Part shown: piece after piece, positions 12,401-22,700 of the stretch
Layout of the letters: each line of letters starts with the position of its first letter
How positions within the stretch are numbered: position 1 is the stretch's first letter
Assembly (NCBI GenBank): GCA_948146395.1
Contig: OX411543.1
Coordinates: forward strand, 25,228,526 to 25,292,525
Reading direction: 5' to 3'
Source: Fragum whitleyi
Lineage: Eukaryota > Mollusca > Bivalvia > Cardiida > Cardiidae
Length of the DNA: 64,000 bases
The notes under the pieces: model-generated
The model's input: the letters and a program-made list of their open reading frames with translations, nothing else
Databases searched by the model: none
Told to the model about the DNA's origin: nothing
Position numbers and translations under genes: made by a program

Positions 12401-15400
12401 TAAACAAACATTGGCATCAACACCCACAAAAGTTCAACCCAGAAGGTTATATTAATGAAGTGAGAAGAACACAAACAGAGGGGCCCAAAGAAGCCATAGG
12501 CTTTCATATGGCCTACATACAGTAAGTTACAGTAAGTTATACATCAGTAACCAAGAATTTTTAAGTCCAAAATGGGTTTCAATTCCACTAAATTCAATAT
12601 CAGAGTACCGGTAATAAACCTTTGACTTGAGGCTTGTATTATGGTCACAGAAGCATATGCAAAGTTCAAAGCAATAGCTTTAGTAGAAACAGGTTTGACA
12701 CACTTGCACAAAAAAAAAACATAATAAAGGCATTACGCCGACCACACAGGGTTGGCAAGTATTGACCAGGGTGGTTTTAACCGGTTAAAACCGCCCCAGT
12801 CAATACTCCTGGAAGTGGTCAATACTGGTCAATACCAAAAAAAAAAAAAAAAAAAAAAAACTGGTGGTCAATACTGGTTAATTAATTATTTTAGTTGACT
12901 GAGTGAGATCGAGTTGTCAATTTAGTGTTTATTACTGTATGAAATATAGTGTATATAATGTATGTACTGTATATTTACAGATATACTGGTTTATCAATAT
13001 GCTGGCCATGGTCATTGTAAAGGCTATCATGTCACTTTTAATGAAAACCCTGAACTGGCATAAGTAACTTAACTTACCAGACTTTCACACTTATCAAATT
13101 GGAAGCACACTTTAACACATTTCAAATTGCAATCGGATGTCAAGCACAATTACTATCATTTCCATGGCCAATAATTGTGTATTGATAAAACTAAGAGTCT
13201 AAAACACAACCAATGCAGCCAGTCCAGACTCAATTAGTATGACATGTGTTGGTCCCTGGGAGATCCCAATAAAGTCATTCAGGTTTACAGAAAAATATTT
13301 TGGCCCTTGAATGACTGTACAAGTCTATCTATTACTCTTCATCATTTCTTTTACAGTATGGTTATTTAGTTATTCATGAATAGAATAAAGTACAGAAACT
13401 ATATTTGTATTATCTAAGGAAATACCTTATAATGACTTCAAAATACCAATTGACCACCAATCGACCACTGTATTGACCAGATTGCTTTTAGCCTTTCAAA
13501 ACTGAATAACTTGTTAACTATTATTTTCATCACTACATCACTAATTAATGTTGCTTTTGTCTATTTTATCATAATATAAGAATATGGCACATAATGGCAA
13601 GATAGTAGGGGATGGTTATATCAATTAACCAATCAACCACCAATCGACCAGTATTGACTGGTATTGACCAGTATTGACCGGTTAAAACCAGTATTGACCA
13701 CCGGTCTGGTCAATACTCCAGTCGACCGGTCGATTGCCAACCCTGCGACCACAACACCAATGCCAAAGCCCGAGTCAAGATAAAAAATAGGGTTGTTGAA
13801 AAGGGGTGGTAAAATGAAAAGAAACCAGCCCAGCTATGTGATAGAAAATAATTTTTGAAAAAAAGAAATTGCTCATTACAAGAACAGATCTTTTTTGACA
13901 ATATTTCCCAACATATAGAAAAGATCAATGTGGTGGGAGGCAGTCAGACAGAGACACTTAAACAAAAAGCAAAAATGTTGTACAAAAACCTAAACACAGT
14001 AACTTCAGCTTGTCTTGGTCTTCCATTCCTGACTTGTCCCACACAGGCTTTTCTACTTGTGAGCAAGTACATTTTTCTAGGCCACTTGTCCATGGAAGAG
14101 TCAATACCAGAGCAAATCTTGAAACAGTACTAGAAAGATTAAGATTTAGGAGAAAAGTCATCCCTTTGCTTGATCATGGCATTTTCTTCATTAAAAACAA
14201 TATTTTCTCAATATTTATCTACCTATTTTTTCTGGACAAGTTCATTTTGACCCTGGACAAGAAAGAAATCAGCTTTTTTACTTGTCCAAGGATAATTTGA
14301 GAAACTCAGTATTGCCACATCCCTGCTAAGCTCTTTATACATGGAAATGATTAATAGGAGAAATACTGAACAGAGCTACAGTCAGAGGTAGTATTTTCGA
14401 TTTTAGATCAAAGTATTTCAATAATGAAAGCATAAACTCTATGTTGTTGGTACTCATTGGAACTGCCTCAACAAGTCAATTCTAATGAATACCCACAACA
14501 TTGGGCTTCACTGCGAAATAAAGGTTTTAGACTGGTTTTAAACTCTCTTATCTCTACCTCTGCTGTATGTTGTATACAAAAACCTGATCACACTTACATA
14601 TATAATACAATCCATATTTAGCAACTCGCAACTCCTGGGCTAGCAGTTGAACATTTTCTGCAGTTGGACGTAGGAAACAAATACATTTGAGGTGCTTCAT
14701 TGTTTCTCGTCCACTGGAATCAATTCTCTCAAAGAGGTACACTTCCTTCTGCAGAATCTCAGACTGGGCATAGACCATGCTGACAATACTTGTCTGGGAA
14801 TGAAAGAAACAAGCAAAAGATAGTTTTTCAAATTTTAGACGGGTCCTATATAAAAGATGTTTAAAAATTATAGACAATGATGGACAGCGAGTCTAAAATG
14901 CATAAGAGCTTAAGTGCACTAAATGTTAGAGAATTCATGTAAGGGCTGTGCCCAAGCATATCATTTTTTCTCTGAATTGGAATTGGATTGGAATTGGGTA
15001 TTTTGCCACTTTTATTGTTAAGGACAATTTTGACATATGAATTTAGTCCCCAAATGTACAACTGCATGCATGGAGATGCATGATAATAGTAAGAACTGAA
15101 TCAATATACATGATCCAGTTTAAAATTTTGAACAATAATGTAGGAAATTCCCCCTGGATGTCCTAAATCAGGCTATAGTTTTTGTTTCTGTGCATGCATA
15201 AAATAGTGTCACCCTTTGAAAGCGACAAGGCTCTCTATAACCACTGGTCATCTGCAATATTGGTTTGATATAAATCTACGCCACATTATTATTGAAACCA
15301 CAATTTTTCTTTTTTTCTTATGAAGGAGATTGAGAAATACTTTGAGCTTGGTGAAAAAATTTGTTATATTGTAAAGAATGTTATTGTTCAAATTCAAATG

Positions 15401-16656
15401 ATTCATCTCCTTAAACAAAAGAATGAAATAAAAGAACTAATAAAATATGGATCATTACATGCACCTTATGACTGTATTATGTCAAGGGGTTTTCCAAAAG
15501 ACACACTACTGGCGAATCCGCGGTATTACAGGAAAGCCTATAAGTAAGTATGTATATAAGGGTTAGCCCAAAATACGAAATGGACTGCCTTGCACCAAAT
15601 GGGATGAAATGGACCTTCCAGCAAAATGGACTTAAATATACTACATAACATACTTTTTTTCTATTAAAATACCAGTTCAATGCATTATATCGACCATTTC
15701 ACTAAATATTACAATTAGAATTGGAAAGATTTATAAAAAATTTTGTTATCTTTAGAAGACTAACAATGACTGTCAACTTAGAAGACACCTCGTCGGCAGA
15801 AACAGGCTTCTTCAAACGCAATTCACTGTATAATTTTCTTCATATAGTCTTATACCAATCTTATTGATAGCTTGTTTTATATCATTATGCAGATTTCAAT
15901 ACATTGATAAGATAATTTTCTGACATCTATGTAAATCATATTCATGATAATAGCCGTTGAATAGCGAGCACAAAACGGACATTTCGGGTGTTGAAATGGA
16001 GCTCATTCTGGACTTAGTTAATATCATGCAACAGATATATTCCTTCAGTAATAGAATTAGCCTCAGTGAACAACAGTTGTACTAAAGAATTTAAAGTTAG
16101 TTTTGAAAAGCTGCTGATGCCCGAGTTTCTTGTGTAAAGAATCAGTCAGGAAAACGAATATCAAAACGGAGAAATGGGCTTCAACATTTGAAAGAAAACA
16201 ATCTAAGTGCGACTTTTTAGCAATAAATTAAACACCCTACTTGATAAATTAAGGCAACAAATCGGCAAATTGTTGTCTACTTTTAAGTTTATTACATATA
16301 TAAAAGTACATTTCGTGGTGAAAGGTCCATTTCGTATTTTGGCCAACCGTGTAAATAATACTGATAATAAGTCAGAAATATTGTCTGAATTTGAAATGCA
16401 ATTTATCTATTTTTTGCCTGCCATCTTACAGAATTGACACTTCTAAACTTTACAAATGATCCCTTTATATATCTGCTAGGTTATGTTTAAAGTGCAAGTG
16501 CTAAAAAGCTAATTGTCAATTGGAAAAAGAAAGTAGAATATAATTGTGTCAAAACTTTGGTACCGTTTCCTTGTCCATCAGGAGAACTTTCATGCCGGGG
16601 CCACTTTCGGCAATCATGTTGCTGATGTATTGTTTTATCGCTAAGATAACATTCAT
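444..16656 (-). CDS. VPS45: VPS45, vacuolar protein sorting-associated protein 45 (Sec1/Munc18 family), 5' seven exons; 3' end off the window
   Basis: Seven coding exons, read right to left: 16564-16656, 14598-14793, 8471-8550, 7300-7506, 4090-4200, 3077-3211, 444-554. Each has AG before and GT after it, and phases join without a gap, giving residues 1-311 of an expected ~570. Recognised by near-identity to animal VPS45: [15 protein letters not shown] at the start, [85 protein letters not shown] at the left-most exon. Known role of the family: SM protein that binds the endosomal/TGN Qa-SNARE (syntaxin 16/Tlg2) and drives SNARE-mediated fusion in endosome-to-Golgi traffic; cytosolic and peripheral membrane. 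The start at 16656 matches the family N-terminus exactly. The intron after exon 7 (donor GTAAGT at 443) runs to the window edge. Introns carry many transposons but no exon is damaged. Confidence 0.96.
631..2179 (+). mobile_element. Pearl/HINE-like interspersed element with 155-bp tandem core
   Basis: Starts ACAAGAGGCCCAAGAGGG and ends in a hairpin (CTGGCC-TTC-GGCCAG) followed by GAGCTAA. Between lie about eight ~155-bp core repeats (GAAATCGGCCCAGTGG near 1107, 1262, 1417, 1572), then an (ACGG/ACGC)-rich stretch at 2090-2135. Segments 963-1262 and 1273-1572 are almost identical, a 310-bp dimer. It lies in a VPS45 intron. Open frames inside are repeat artefacts. The HINE/pearl assignment rests on architecture only. 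Confidence 0.8.
2193..2434 (+). mobile_element. TTAA-flanked MITE (family B)
   Basis: TTAA at 2189-2192 and 2435-2438; ends CTCTTGTCATGCTGAACC / ATCACAAGGG. Starts only 13 bp after the end of the pearl-like element. Confidence 0.75.
2827..3058. mobile_element. MITE with GAGCCTATGCATGACATTTC ends
   Basis: Inverted ends GAGCCTATGCATGACATTTC / GAAATGTCATGCACAAGCTC. Inner AGCCTGTGCATCTGCACAGTCTGA hairpin. Related copies are recognisable at about 32810-33120, 36200-36472 and 49535-49775. Confidence 0.65.
3278..3625. mobile_element. TA-flanked MITE with internal perfect palindrome
   Basis: Ends CAGTCGATATTGC...ACTG between TA dinucleotides, with GCGACCA / TGGTCGC subterminal inverted repeats. The centre (about 3418-3474) is a near-perfect palindrome around GTCTCAATAAGAC with arms reading GGAACCCATTAGAATC. 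A related copy is at 53761-54094. Confidence 0.75.
3831..4051 (+). mobile_element. TTAA-flanked MITE (family A)
   Basis: Starts after TTAA with CTTTTTGCTGT and ends AAACAGGAAAGAG; centre is the hairpin AGAAATTGCTTCTGACAAGCAATTTCTTC. Family consensus ends are TTAA|CCCTTTGCTGTTT ... AAACAGGAAAGGG|TTAA, a piggyBac-like arrangement. Confidence 0.75.
4235..5202. mobile_element. TA-flanked TIR DNA transposon, 968 bp, non-coding
   Basis: TA|CAGTCAAAACTGTC ... ACAGTTTTGACTG|TA; about 15-bp inverted ends followed by GGCCACC / GGTGACC. Internal GGCCGCT motifs repeat. The left end is only ~34 bp from the VPS45 exon 4090-4200. No transposase found. Confidence 0.8.
5487..6159. mobile_element. TIR element with GACGTA-rich ends
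   Basis: Left CAGTATAATCTCTTTGCGTC and right TGACGTAAAGATATTTTACTG are imperfect inverted repeats. Subterminal TTTGACGTA copies occur at both ends. TA precedes the left end; the right flank is mutated. Non-coding. Confidence 0.6.
6538..6757 (-). mobile_element. TTAA-flanked MITE (family A)
   Basis: TTAA on both sides (6534-6537, 6758-6761), inverted ends CCCTTTTCTGTTTTAC / AAACAGCAAAGGG, central GAAATTGCTTGTC hairpin. Reverse orientation relative to the copy at 3831. Confidence 0.85.
6796..7260. mobile_element. Related CAGGGCTTGTGC element, right end missing
   Basis: Left end CAGGGCTTGTGCTAGAATTTG is the inverse of the right end at 20550; TTTTGACC-type motifs follow. The right end is not found before VPS45 exon 4. 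Confidence 0.5.
7655..7790. mobile_element. Copy of the GTGATCTTTCACAAT palindromic repeat
   Basis: GTTAGTGGACCCATAATAG on the left, CTCGTGATCTTTCACAATG inside, CAGATCCACTACCCTA on the right. VPS45 intron 3. Confidence 0.55.
8608..10013 (+). pseudogene. Dead Tc1/mariner transposon with degraded transposase
   Basis: Inverted ends CTACTCAAAGTTTGCTAAGCACC (8608-8630) and its complement (about 9990-10013). The longest intact piece, 9231-9590, reads [26 protein letters not shown] and a [18 protein letters not shown] tail, the DDE_3 domain of Tc1 transposases. Upstream parts lie in other frames with stops, so there are several frameshifts. It cannot make a full transposase. Confidence 0.85.
10210..10260. 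repeat. Short perfect palindrome
   Basis: CAAATTATGCAGTCTGAAT directly followed by its inverse ATTCAGACTGCATAATTTG. VPS45 intron 2. Confidence 0.6.
10605..12127 (+). mobile_element. Helitron/HINE-like element with ~177-bp tandem core
   Basis: Begins CAAGAGCTGTCGGAGG, ends AAGTCGAGCTAA. Core units carry AGCTTTAGTAGAAATAGAG at 11471, 11648 and 11825, 177 bp apart; about seven units in all. The GAAGCTCGACTATTCC near the left end is partly inverted near the right end (GAATAG..CTATTC hairpin, TTCG..GTCGAGC). Lies in VPS45 intron 2. Open frames inside are shadows of the repeat. Confidence 0.7.
12128..12746 (+). repeat. Further diverged units of the 177-bp core, broken by a LINE tail and a hAT insertion
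   Basis: Units resembling the 10605-12127 core continue (GCATGTGCAAA, CAGAGATA, CCAAGAATT). They are interrupted by a LINE 3' fragment at 12364-12525. The family's right-end segment (CATTACGCCGACC) is cut at 12746 by the hAT element and resumes at 13746. Confidence 0.6.
12364..12550 (+). mobile_element. LINE 3'-end fragment (C-terminus of reverse transcriptase ORF)
   Basis: A 54-codon open segment (12364-12525) reads [17 protein letters not shown]..., the typical last residues of a non-LTR retrotransposon ORF2, ending in TAA. It is followed directly by a repeated ACAGTAAGTT tail, typical of LINE 3' ends. 5'-truncated and inactive. Confidence 0.6.
12747..13745. mobile_element. Non-autonomous hAT element, 999 bp, with 8-bp target site duplication
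   Basis: Inverted ends CAGGGTTGGCAA / TTGCCAACCCTG are flanked on both sides by CGACCACA (12739-12746 and 13746-13753), the 8-bp duplication expected for hAT. Subterminal copies of GGTCAATACTGGT occur on both sides, as in transposase-binding regions. It contains an A-run at 12837-12860 and no coding sequence. Confidence 0.92.
14000..14325. mobile_element. Related hAT-like MITE, left end eroded
   Basis: Shares GCAAGTACATTTTTCTAGGCCACTTGTCCATGG with 43375-43410 and ends GCCACATCCCTG at 14325. Open frames here are not genes. Confidence 0.65.
15561..16348. mobile_element. TIR element with 24-25-bp inverted ends
   Basis: Left GGTTAGCCCAAAATACGAAA(TGGAC) and right (GTCCA)TTTCGTATTTTGGCCAACC. About 790 bp, no coding sequence. 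It lies in VPS45 intron 1, ~215 bp from exon 1. Confidence 0.78.
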
Positions 16657-16787
16657 TTTCTCAGGTTAAGAAAACTGAAATGAAAAAAAGTCAATTTGAC
16701 ATTTTACAGGAAGTTGATCATTCGGAATACTTCCTACTTATTCCTCGTAATTTTAATTCAAAGGTAGGCAACTCTATCGAAACTAAA
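16657..16787. promoter_or_regulatory. Bidirectional promoter region between VPS45 and TRIP4
   Basis: The VPS45 start codon (16656, minus) and the TRIP4 start codon (16788, plus) are divergent and 131 bp apart, so both transcription starts and 5' UTRs must lie here or overlap the neighbouring first exon. No TATA box at a sensible distance was seen. An in-frame ATG at 16680 would add 36 residues to TRIP4. The shared-promoter role is inferred from the layout. Confidence 0.75.
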
Positions 16788-19700
16788 ATGGCTGAAAACG
16801 TCGAAGTCTGGATGTGCAAAGAGCTTCAAAAGCTCGGCATTGATGCTTCTGAGGAAAATGCTAAGTAAAAACTTTTTTGTTTGATAGGCAATATTTATCT
16901 TTTTTGTGGGGAACCAGTGTCAATGATCATAAAGCAATCCGTCCTTTAAAAAAGCCTCACTTTCAGTTCATTTTCTAAGAAATCGGAAAAAGTTGTGCAA
17001 TCTTTTTATCTCAGACATATGGATATTTTGATAATGCAGTTTTGAAGCAGTATAGACATACCCCACAGCTATCAGAGACTGTGTATTAGCAGTCCAGTTG
17101 GTAGAGTACTAGCTGCAATATTCTATTCTATTGACTGTAGTTTCCGCCTATGTTTGTGAGGCGCACCGCCTATTGGCGTATGAATAGCATTTTTTCATAA
17201 CCCACCACCAAGGTCACAGTACATGCATTGTCCCACCACCATATTTACATATGCAAACCGATGACCCTTATAAATTTTTTTTTACCCAAACAAGATTTTA
17301 ACACATGCACGAGAGAGAGGCAATGGATTCTAACCACTGCTACCCATTTTCAGCTGGGTGGACTGAGGCATTGTCCATTAAGTTTCTTGTCCAAGGAAAC
17401 ACCTCGCCATCACCAGGACTCGTACCCCTGACCTTCGGATCAGGAGACCGGTGCTCTACCACTGAGCTATCTAGGTGGACTATGTAACCCAGCACCCTTT
17501 AACCCTCTCTACTGTTGTGGTTAAGTGTTACAGTATCACTGTGTCCAGTCTAGGTCACGGTCATGGGTCACTGGTCAAGGGTAGTTAGCCTGTCACTCCT
17601 TAGCATGTAGTAAGGAAGTCTCAAAGGTGTTCTCTTAAGGTGCAGACTGATAAACAGATAGAAGAGAACAACACATATATTCTGACAGTCTCACAAGACC
17701 ACACACAGACACAGGAAGGAACCAGCACCTGAGGCAAGGCACTTTCATGGTGTCAGCAGTAAACAAGAACGCTGGATTCGGCCATTTGGTAGACTCATGA
17801 CCAGGTGCCCAGTTGGCTCAGAAAAGAAATCCTAGCAGTGGTAATTGTCTTAATTTTGAGCAGTCATTACCTATTAGATCGTCTTACTGTGGTTAGAACT
17901 GACTACTCGAGCCTAAACTAGTTGTTACAACTTTCCAATCCACAAAGTCAGTATGCTGTTTGGAAAGATGAAGTGAGGAAATGTCAGAGCATTATCTTAA
18001 TCCAGCATAGGTTGGACTGAAAGCAAGAGCTCGTAGTGAAAAGGGGCCCTTGAACTACTCAAGAAGCTTAGGATTAACCTCAGATACTGCTGTGTGCCTA
18101 CAAAAGCTCTAAAGAAGCAGAATTAGATACAAGACAAACTTCTATAAGCAGCAAGTGTTACTATAAGGAAGAAAGTGATGGTAGAAAGATGGCTCTATCG
18201 CACAAGGGTCACATGTCAATGGTTGACGAGAAAATGTCCACCAAATCCCCAACATCAAGAAACGAGGAGCAGCTTCTAGGCTCAGATGACCACCTGGATG
18301 TGCTCAAATTCCCATGGGACCCTGGAGGCTATTAACGTCCAAGATCCGGTGTATCCTGATCTTCGGGACATAAGCAGATCATCTGTGGAGGAAGCAAAGA
18401 GTCTAAGACTGAGACAACAAACCTCCAGTAAAAGAAAGAGCATCTCGAAGACAGTGCTAAGAGAACAACAACGCCTACTTACAGTGACAAGGCAATGGTA
18501 CAACAACCAGAGACACCCAGTGATGGCAAAAATACCATGGCTCCAGTCCTTTTTTAAAAATAAAGTCGGGGAGAGTGTTGTGGATAAGGGTTATCACTGT
18601 GTCCAGTCTAGGTAACGGATCACTGATCAATGGGAATTAACCCATCACTCCTTAGCATGTGGTAAGGCAGTCTTAAGGCATATCAGACTATCAAAAAGAT
18701 ATATTGGCATATGTTATTGCAACTAGCTGAGTACCTGCCCTGAAAATTAGATTTTTCAAGGTTAGGGGATGGTGTGTTTGTTAAGATCTAGCTGTTGAAG
18801 AGTCACCAGATTTTTAATCAGGATATACAGTGCTGCATTGTAGAATTTCAATTGAGTTGTGTGAGATATCACTATCAAAAGTCTTAAGTTTCTACAAATC
18901 CTAATACTAACCAACGCATCTCAGGTCTTTAAGTTGTAGACTGGCTGCATTAATTTTTTCTGTTTCCATGTCATTTGACCCTCACCACATACTTTAGCTG
19001 TGTTCTTTAATTGAGACATCAAATGACTTTAAACCTCTTATTAGCTCTGCTGTTTTCTCAGAAAAAATCCAGTGTATTGTAATTACCTAGGTGTCTGTTG
19101 CATTGGCATCCAGACTATCAAGAGGAGCTAACTTTGAATTCATTTTTTTAAAGAGTTATTCCCTTTTTTGACTTTGATTTTTTGCATTATTCAACACAGG
19201 GAAAAAGTCTTACTATTTTTACTTAGAAGCCCAGGTTGCCAAAATTCAATATTTAACATTGGGGATATTGGTATTTTTTCAAAAAACCTAGGGGGCCAGC
19301 CCAAAATCTGAAGCACCTGTAGCATTGAAGCACATGCACTGTGGGTGGTGCTCATGCTTTTTCTGGTGTTCTGAAAATCTAGAATGTTTTGTTAAATGGG
19401 TGAATGTCACAAATGTACTCAAATGAATGAAACACTACTCGAAAGATACCAATTTAGTAGAAAATTTGTCCTGAAAGTGAGAGGCCCAGGGTTCAAGGCT
19501 CAAACTGGCTGCATGTTTTTCTTTCTTTGTTACACATAGCCTAGTTGGTGTATCAATAGGTGCATGACTTGGTGATTGCTGGTTTGTGGTAAGTCACGTT
19601 CAGGATATCAGAAGCTTTGTTCCTATTTATGGGACGAGTCAATCAAGGAATAAAAGTTCCAACATAGTCTATAATTTTGTCATTGTTAGGAAGCAAAATT

Positions 19701-22700
19701 AAAGTGTTTTTTGCTAACGGTCACTTTTCTGTTTCTTATGTTTCAGATACATTCTTGGGATTGAGACTGCAGAAGAATTAGAAGAATACATGCTTGAGTT
19801 GTTAGATGGGTCTGACCCAAAAACTAAAGCTTTTATCAAGGAACTGCTAATAAGATGGAGGCCATACCACAACTCTGCTGTACCTCAGAATTTTCAAGTA
19901 AATAACTATCAGGAATATCATGGATTTTTTTCCAAAACCTTGTTACAACAGCTTCTCTGAAGCTGTACTTATTAGGTTTTAGAAGAAAAACAACAACATA
20001 AGATATTAAATGAGTTAAGTCACTAGGCGGGAAACAAGTCATATAAACCGACAAAAACTCTAATTGATCTAACATTGTGTTTTTTTATAAAAGAACTTTT
20101 AATTTTTGCAATGAATCTATATGATTATCTTTTCAAATTATATGATTACACTCATGACTGAAAAGAGCGGGTTCGCTAGATATCACTCAGGGCTTCTGTG
20201 TGACCCTGAAACCAGGGTCTTGAACCTCAAAAATCTGAAACTGTCTTATTTTGACCCTTAGAATTTTCTCCCATCTTGACCCCATTGAGAGAAAATTCTA
20301 AGGGGCAAAACTGGGTTTTATCACTCAAATTTCCAATGATGTATTGTGTATACTATTTAGAATTTTAATTATCAAATTTTCTCTCTTTGTTTTATTACCA
20401 GAAAAGGTCATTTCACACTGAAACATGAAAACTCTACTCACCAGTTGTCTTTTCTGTTGTTTTAACCACTTTAGAATGAGGTTTGACCCCCAGAATTTCA
20501 TGGTTTAGGAGTCATTGACTCCTCAATTTCAAACATTAGCACAAGCCCTGATCACTTGTATGTATATATATATAAAAAATGTGTACAGCGGGCATGTTCA
20601 TTTTAATCCTTGACAAGTAGGTAATTGACTTTAACTTGTCTATGGACAAGTGGAGAAAAGTTGTATTTCCACACCCATGATCAATCGTTCTTGTTCATTG
20701 TGCTAAACTGAAACAATCTGAAGGGTCAGCACAGAACTATTTTAATTGCCTATAAATATTTAGGTACTTGCATTTTTTGTTGTTGACCTCTTGAATGGGC
20801 AGTGGCTATGAATTGAACTTAATAATTTATTTCTTTGTTGATTTCAGGTTTATATGAAGCCGAAGGAAGAAGAGGCATATTTTGTCGGAAAAGGAAAAAA
20901 GAAATCAAATAAGCAGGAAAAGAAATCCCCCTCAAATACTATCCAGAATGGATTTGACAACATTGTTAAGAATGTAAGTAATGAAGCAGGGCTTGTGCTT
21001 GCTATTCAAATTCAGCAGTCAATGAGTGAAAAAAAGTAAATATTTGTGTTATCTTATTGATTTCTTGAATCATCTCAATCATATCTTAACAAGAAGTTCA
21101 TATTCTATTTGAATCTCTTTTAAAAATGTGAAGGAGACAATGAATTCTAATACATTTATAATTTGTAGCAGTATCAAGAAACATTACAAAAGTTAAAAGG
21201 AACAAAATACCCACTATGACACAAAATTTTTCGGCTAAAAATAGGCTATTCGTGGATTTCTAAGGGACAAAATTCTGGGTTAAGGGTTAAAAACCTGAAA
21301 AATTGGTTTTGTTTCTCAATGTAAACAATTTGAGTATGCAGCTATTTTGTAAGCTTCCATAAATGGAGTCCCATATGAAATGTATTTCATTATTGAAAAA
21401 TCTTTACATTCATTGCTTCATGATATTTAATTATATAAAGAGATTATTTGTTAATTTCAAGGAGATATGAAACTAAAAACCTAATTACACTCATGTATGA
21501 ATGCACTTCTACTGTTATTCCTCGATAATCCACCAAAAAGCATTAAAACAAGTACGAAAACAAAGAAACTTTAACACTCAAAGGTTTTCGTACAGGCGAA
21601 GGGAATATTTTCACCGCATTTTGTGGGTGACCAGGCTTCTTAGTAAGCACATTTAGCTATTTCATGCAAATGCTAATTATAGATATCATTGATAGCACTT
21701 TTAACCCTTTGCTGTTTAATCCCTAATTTTTACGTGCCTGTGATTTAATGATTGAGAAAACATTGTGAAAAAAGAAATTGCTTCTGACAAGCAATTTCTT
21801 CTTTTACCACACTATTTTCTACCCTACTAAATGGTTATTTCCAAATTAAATCCACTTTAAATTTTCGTCTGTAAAACCTTTGGATTTGGACAGGTCCAAA
21901 ATTTTGTAAAACAGGAAAGGGTTAAAGTATGTGGGTAAGAATGGGTCGGTCAAAAGATTGATGTGGCATGTTACAGGTCCTGCCAGTGGAAAAAAAGACA
22001 TCCATTACAGAAAAAGAGGTGAAAAAGAAACAGAAATTTGTACCCTTGTATAGTAAAGAGGGGCGTTCAAAAGATGTCATCCAGTTACAAGGTAATGTCA
22101 TTAGAGATTGATTTTACAAATAAACAATGATTTTACAAATGAACAAAAATCCTGTGTACACTGTAATTTTTTAAACTTTCATGTTTTTAGCTCGACTGTT
22201 TTCGGAGAAAACACTTGGTATTGAAATAGCTTTGGTGTTGTTGTGCAATATTTGACATTCGGTGATATCTCTTGTTCTACTTAAGACATTGACTTGGAAC
22301 TTTGCACACATGTTTACTATCAAAAATGCAACATATACTATCAAGAGGCAAAATATTAAATGTATTTTGTGCTTACTATGTCCCCTTTTCAACTGAGATT
22401 TTTATCCATCATACATCACCCAACATCCAAGCATAGGCACCTGTAGGCACTGTTCTTGTCCAAAATTTTGGACTGGACTTAATTAAAAATGTCATGTTTG
22501 AAGGTCAAGCCTCTGCAAAACTCATTTATATGATTTGCCTGATTGGCTTTTATAAGAGGAAATACAATTGAGTCTGTGTGATATATTTCCAACAATTTCA
22601 ATTATTCACAAATAGATGACTCTGGCCAGCCTGTGCATCTATGAACTAGATAGATAGACAAGGTTATAAAGTATTTTAACAAACCGAGCATATAGACAGA

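Noticed and set aside
17400..17480. Possible tRNA gene on the minus strand
   Set aside because: A and B boxes are present but the acceptor stem does not pair and a SINE body follows.
18286..18615. 109-codon plus-strand open frame
   Set aside because: Lies inside an LTR-like remnant, no recognised domain, no splice context; overlapped by an equally open antisense frame.
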